This document shows, one piece after another, positions 5,233 to 6,965 of a stretch of 6,965 nt of DNA. This DNA comes from Bacteroidia bacterium (GTDB lineage: Bacteria > Bacteroidota > Bacteroidia > Bacteroidales > GCA-2748055). The stretch spans positions 1-6,965 of the forward strand of contig JAUVKN010000235.1 of the NCBI GenBank assembly GCA_030596245.1, given 5' to 3'. A program made the position numbers and the translations under genes. Every line of letters begins with the position of its first letter. The stretch's first letter is position 1. The notes under the pieces are model-generated. The model saw only the letters and a list, made by a program, of their open reading frames with translations. It was not told the origin of the DNA and made no database searches.

Positions 5233-6122
5233 ACCTGAACTCCGGCTAGTTTTTCGTGGTACTGGATCAAACCCCCATGATCGTCTTCGGCTTTACCATC
5301 TGCCTTAAGTGCCTTCATAAACTCCATTATCTGCGTGGTAAGAGGAATGGGAGCATCTATCTCCAGGGCAGTATCACGCACATTGATCAGGTCTTTGGTG
5401 TGCATCCTGATAGGTCCGCCAGGTTTGAAATTTCGATCCAGTACCAGGGGCATCTTGGCATTTAACACGGTACTTCCCGCCAGTCCCCCTTTGATAGCTT
5501 CAAACACTTTTTCACTGTCTACCCCTGCTTTTTCTGCAAACACCATGGCTTCCGACATGGCAGCCAAGTGTATGGCCACCATGATCTGGTTGGCCAGTTT
5601 GGTGATGTTTCCACTCCCGATATCTCCAACCAACATGACTGAAGCTCCCATGCACAGAAGGAGATCCTTCACAGCGTTAAAAACACTCTCCTCCCCACCA
5701 ACCATGATGGAAAGTGTACCGTCAATGGCTTTTGGTTCTCCACCGCTAACCGGAGCATCAAGCATTTTGATTCCTTTTTCAGCAGCGATCTTTGATAGCT
5801 TAATGGCAACCATTGGAGCGATGGAACTCATATCGATAATGACAGATCCCTGTTTTGCCCCTTCCAGGATACCCTGTTTGCCACTGATGACTTCCTCTAC
5901 CTGGGGGGAGTCGGGAAGCATGGTGATAATCACATCAGATTGTGATCCTATCTGGGCAGGATGGTCAGCTTTTTGAGCGCCTGCCTTTGTAAGTTCCTGA
6001 ACCAGCTCCTGTACAATGTCATATACTACCAGGGAATAACCTGCTTTTATCAGGTTAAGCGCCATGGGTTTTCCCATGACTCCCAGTCCGATAAATCCAA
6101 TATGTCTTTTCGGGTTATGCAT
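5220..6122 (-). CDS. garR: 2-hydroxy-3-oxopropionate reductase (tartronate semialdehyde reductase)
   Basis: This enzyme reduces tartronate semialdehyde to D-glycerate with NAD(P)H in glyoxylate, glucarate or hydroxypyruvate catabolism, in the cytosol. The 300-residue protein is collinear with E. coli GarR. It has the dinucleotide-binding fold with GLGVMG (12-17), the substrate loop DAPVSGG (122-128), followed by EPKAIDGTLS (129-138) that separates GarR from plain hydroxyisobutyrate dehydrogenases, the catalytic Lys175 in NITKLAN, and GGLAGSTVL (212-220) with RNFKPG (230-235). The C-terminal KDL (243-245) and LPLTTQ-like region are also present. Length is normal and no key residue is missing. 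The ATG overlaps the stop of the upstream coiled-coil gene (TGATG), so translation is probably coupled. No glyoxylate carboligase or hydroxypyruvate isomerase gene is in view. 3-Hydroxyisobutyrate dehydrogenase is the only serious alternative. Confidence 0.92.
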   Translation of the reverse strand: MHNPKRHIGFIGLGVMGKPMALNLIKAGYSLVVYDIVQELVQELTKAGAQKADHPAQIGSQSDVIITMLPDSPQVEEVISGKQGILEGAKQGSVIIDMSSIAPMVAIKLSKIAAEKGIKMLDAPVSGGEPKAIDGTLSIMVGGEESVFNAVKDLLLCMGASVMLVGDIGSGNITKLANQIMVAIHLAAMSEAMVFAEKAGVDSEKVFEAIKGGLAGSTVLNAKMPLVLDRNFKPGGPIRMHTKDLINVRDTALEIDAPIPLTTQIMEFMKALKADGKAEDDHGGLIQYHEKLAGVQVKRK

Positions 6123-6739
6123 CAGCTTCGTTTCAGCTTCATGATCTCGCTGTGGTGGCTGACCACCAACTTTTCATATTTTTCGCGGGAACTTTTTTTG
6201 TGGGCCTCAAACTCATTCCGAATTTCATCAAACTCCTTTTTTGTCTGAACCGTTACAATCCTGGTTCGTTTGTAAAGAAGAAAGAGGCTCACTGCCAGCA
6301 CAGCCAGGCCCAGGATGATAAACCACACAATGGTGTTATAAAGGATCTTATTCAATTGCATACCCAGGAAGGAGAAGCTGTCCTTGTTCCTGATTGCCTC
6401 GTCACGTTCATTTTTTGCCCTGCCCAGATCGGAATTCAGCGTTTCAATCTGAAAATTCCTTTCTGTGAGTCTGCTGTTCAATGTGGCGATCTCCAGTTTG
6501 GCTTCATTCAATGAATCCAGGGCGTTTCTTTTCATTTTAAGGAAAATATCCTCTCTAATTGCTCTGAAATCATTGTAGATTCTGGTTCTCTCCTGGATAT
6601 AAGTCAGCTGTGATTCAAGGCTGGCGGTATCCAGAATTACCGGTGTCACATATTGTGCGTTCAATGATTGTACACTAACCATTGAGAGGCAGAATATTGC
6701 CAGAATGGTGGCGGTTGATAAATAGATAGATTTCATCAT
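6122..6739 (-). CDS. Exported/membrane-anchored coiled-coil protein (Bacteroidota family often mislabelled tRNA (guanine-N1)-methyltransferase)
   Basis: I choose the ATG pair at 6739/6736 because MKSIYLSTATILAIFCLS... then forms a proper signal peptide ending near SLNA/Q (about residue 28), and a purine-rich AGAAGAAG stands 5-8 nt upstream. The frame is open to an ATG at 6799, but that would bury the signal peptide behind 20 polar residues. The 205-residue product then has a long coiled coil (about 40-120) rich in Leu, Glu, Asn and Arg, a single TM helix (about 136-156, IVWFIILGLAVLAVSLFLLY), and a charged cytosolic coil (about 165-205). From memory this layout matches a common Bacteroidota family carrying a methyltransferase label; no SAM-binding motif or trefoil knot is present, so I reject that function. 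It probably serves as an envelope structural or scaffold protein. It leads the garR operon. Confidence 0.8.
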   Translation of the reverse strand: MMKSIYLSTATILAIFCLSMVSVQSLNAQYVTPVILDTASLESQLTYIQERTRIYNDFRAIREDIFLKMKRNALDSLNEAKLEIATLNSRLTERNFQIETLNSDLGRAKNERDEAIRNKDSFSFLGMQLNKILYNTIVWFIILGLAVLAVSLFLLYKRTRIVTVQTKKEFDEIRNEFEAHKKSSREKYEKLVVSHHSEIMKLKRS

Positions 6740-6762
6740 GTTCGCTTCTTCTGTTGAAAGAA

Positions 6763-6770
6763 CGAATTTA
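6763..6770 (-). promoter_or_regulatory. Possible -7 promoter element of the coiled-coil/garR operon
   Basis: Read on the minus strand this is TAAATTCG, seven of eight positions of the Bacteroidota -7 consensus TAnnTTTG. It is 23 bp upstream of the ATG at 6739 and inside the longer reading frame, which supports the shorter start. No clear TTTG is found 19-21 bp further upstream, so the call is weak. Confidence 0.25.
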
Positions 6771-6875
6771 GGAAATATATATGATCTCACCCCATACATT
6801 TTGAGATGATATCAAACAGACCCCCCTCCATGATGAGAAATTAGCGAGGCAAGGTGATTAATATATTCATTTTGA

Positions 6876-6965
6876 TTACAGGTACTTATGGTACTCCAGG
6901 GGCAGATCAAGGTATTTCCGGTACCGTTCTGCATCAGGCCCAAAGGCTTCTGCCGATTTATCCTG
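6876..6965 (-). CDS. C-terminal end of an unidentified protein (5' end outside the window)
   Basis: The minus-strand frame is open from the window edge for 29 codons and ends at TAA (6876-6878). The residues include AFGPDAERYRKYLDLPLEY and end in HKYL. The composition, with many charged residues and Tyr, looks like real coding sequence rather than spacer, but the piece is too short to identify. It is co-directional with the coiled-coil gene and 136 bp upstream of its start. The spacer 6740-6875 holds only the weak promoter element and no further gene that I can support. Confidence 0.45.
   Translation of the reverse strand, partial: QDKSAEAFGPDAERYRKYLDLPLEYHKYL

Noticed and set aside
5335..5976. 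213-codon open frame on the + strand
   Set aside because: It lies fully antisense to garR, which has clear family motifs; the translation is low-complexity Ser/Pro/Met-rich and unlike any protein I know.
6122..6739. tRNA (guanine-N1)-methyltransferase
   Set aside because: Only a signal peptide, coiled coils and one TM helix are present; no methyltransferase fold or SAM site can be seen.
6740..6799. N-terminal extension of the coiled-coil protein to ATG 6799
   Set aside because: It would put 20 non-signal residues before a good signal peptide and covers the candidate promoter element.

Overview
The window looks like a piece of a Bacteroidota chromosome. The evidence is: start codons with A/T-rich leaders and almost no Shine-Dalgarno sequence; an outer-membrane barrel protein with a kinase-like N-terminal half, of a type I associate with this phylum; and a signal peptide/coiled-coil/single-TM protein of a family common there, often mislabelled as a tRNA methyltransferase. 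This taxonomic call is an inference. I see no mobile element, tRNA, rRNA or CRISPR array.

Layout. Positions 1-2223 (+) hold the 3' part of a large outer-membrane protein: a kinase-fold-like segment, a short Gly/Asp-rich linker and an Omp85/D15-type barrel. Directly after it (about 2226-2408, +) lies what appears to be the cut-off C-terminal end of a PAP2-type phosphatase whose motif-3 histidine has become Asn. A 60-residue two-helix membrane protein (2405-2587, -) meets it tail to tail. It is divergent from a DNPH1/Rcl-type nucleotide N-glycosidase gene (2706-3143, +), with a 24-bp near-palindrome between them. The DNPH1-like gene runs 35 bp into the end of a divergent thymidylate-synthase-fold gene (3109-4014, -). 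After a 161-bp A/T-rich spacer with several palindromes comes a cytoplasmic seven-unit beta-propeller gene (4176-5198, +). Its terminator sits on the last codons of garR, a tartronate semialdehyde reductase gene (5220-6122, -). garR is coupled through TGATG to the upstream coiled-coil membrane protein gene (6122-6739, -). The 3' end of another minus-strand gene enters at 6876-6965.

How the genes may work together. The most provocative pair is the DNPH1-like hydrolase beside a thymidylate-synthase homolog. The same two protein families make and then release 5-hydroxymethylcytosine in mildiomycin biosynthesis (MilA plus MilB), and human DNPH1 removes 5-hydroxymethyl-dUMP. A pyrimidine 5-hydroxymethylation/clean-up module is therefore a testable idea, although an unusual thymidylate synthase next to a house-cleaning hydrolase is the simpler reading. 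The coiled-coil protein and GarR look co-transcribed, but I see no functional link between them. No other glyoxylate-pathway gene is visible.
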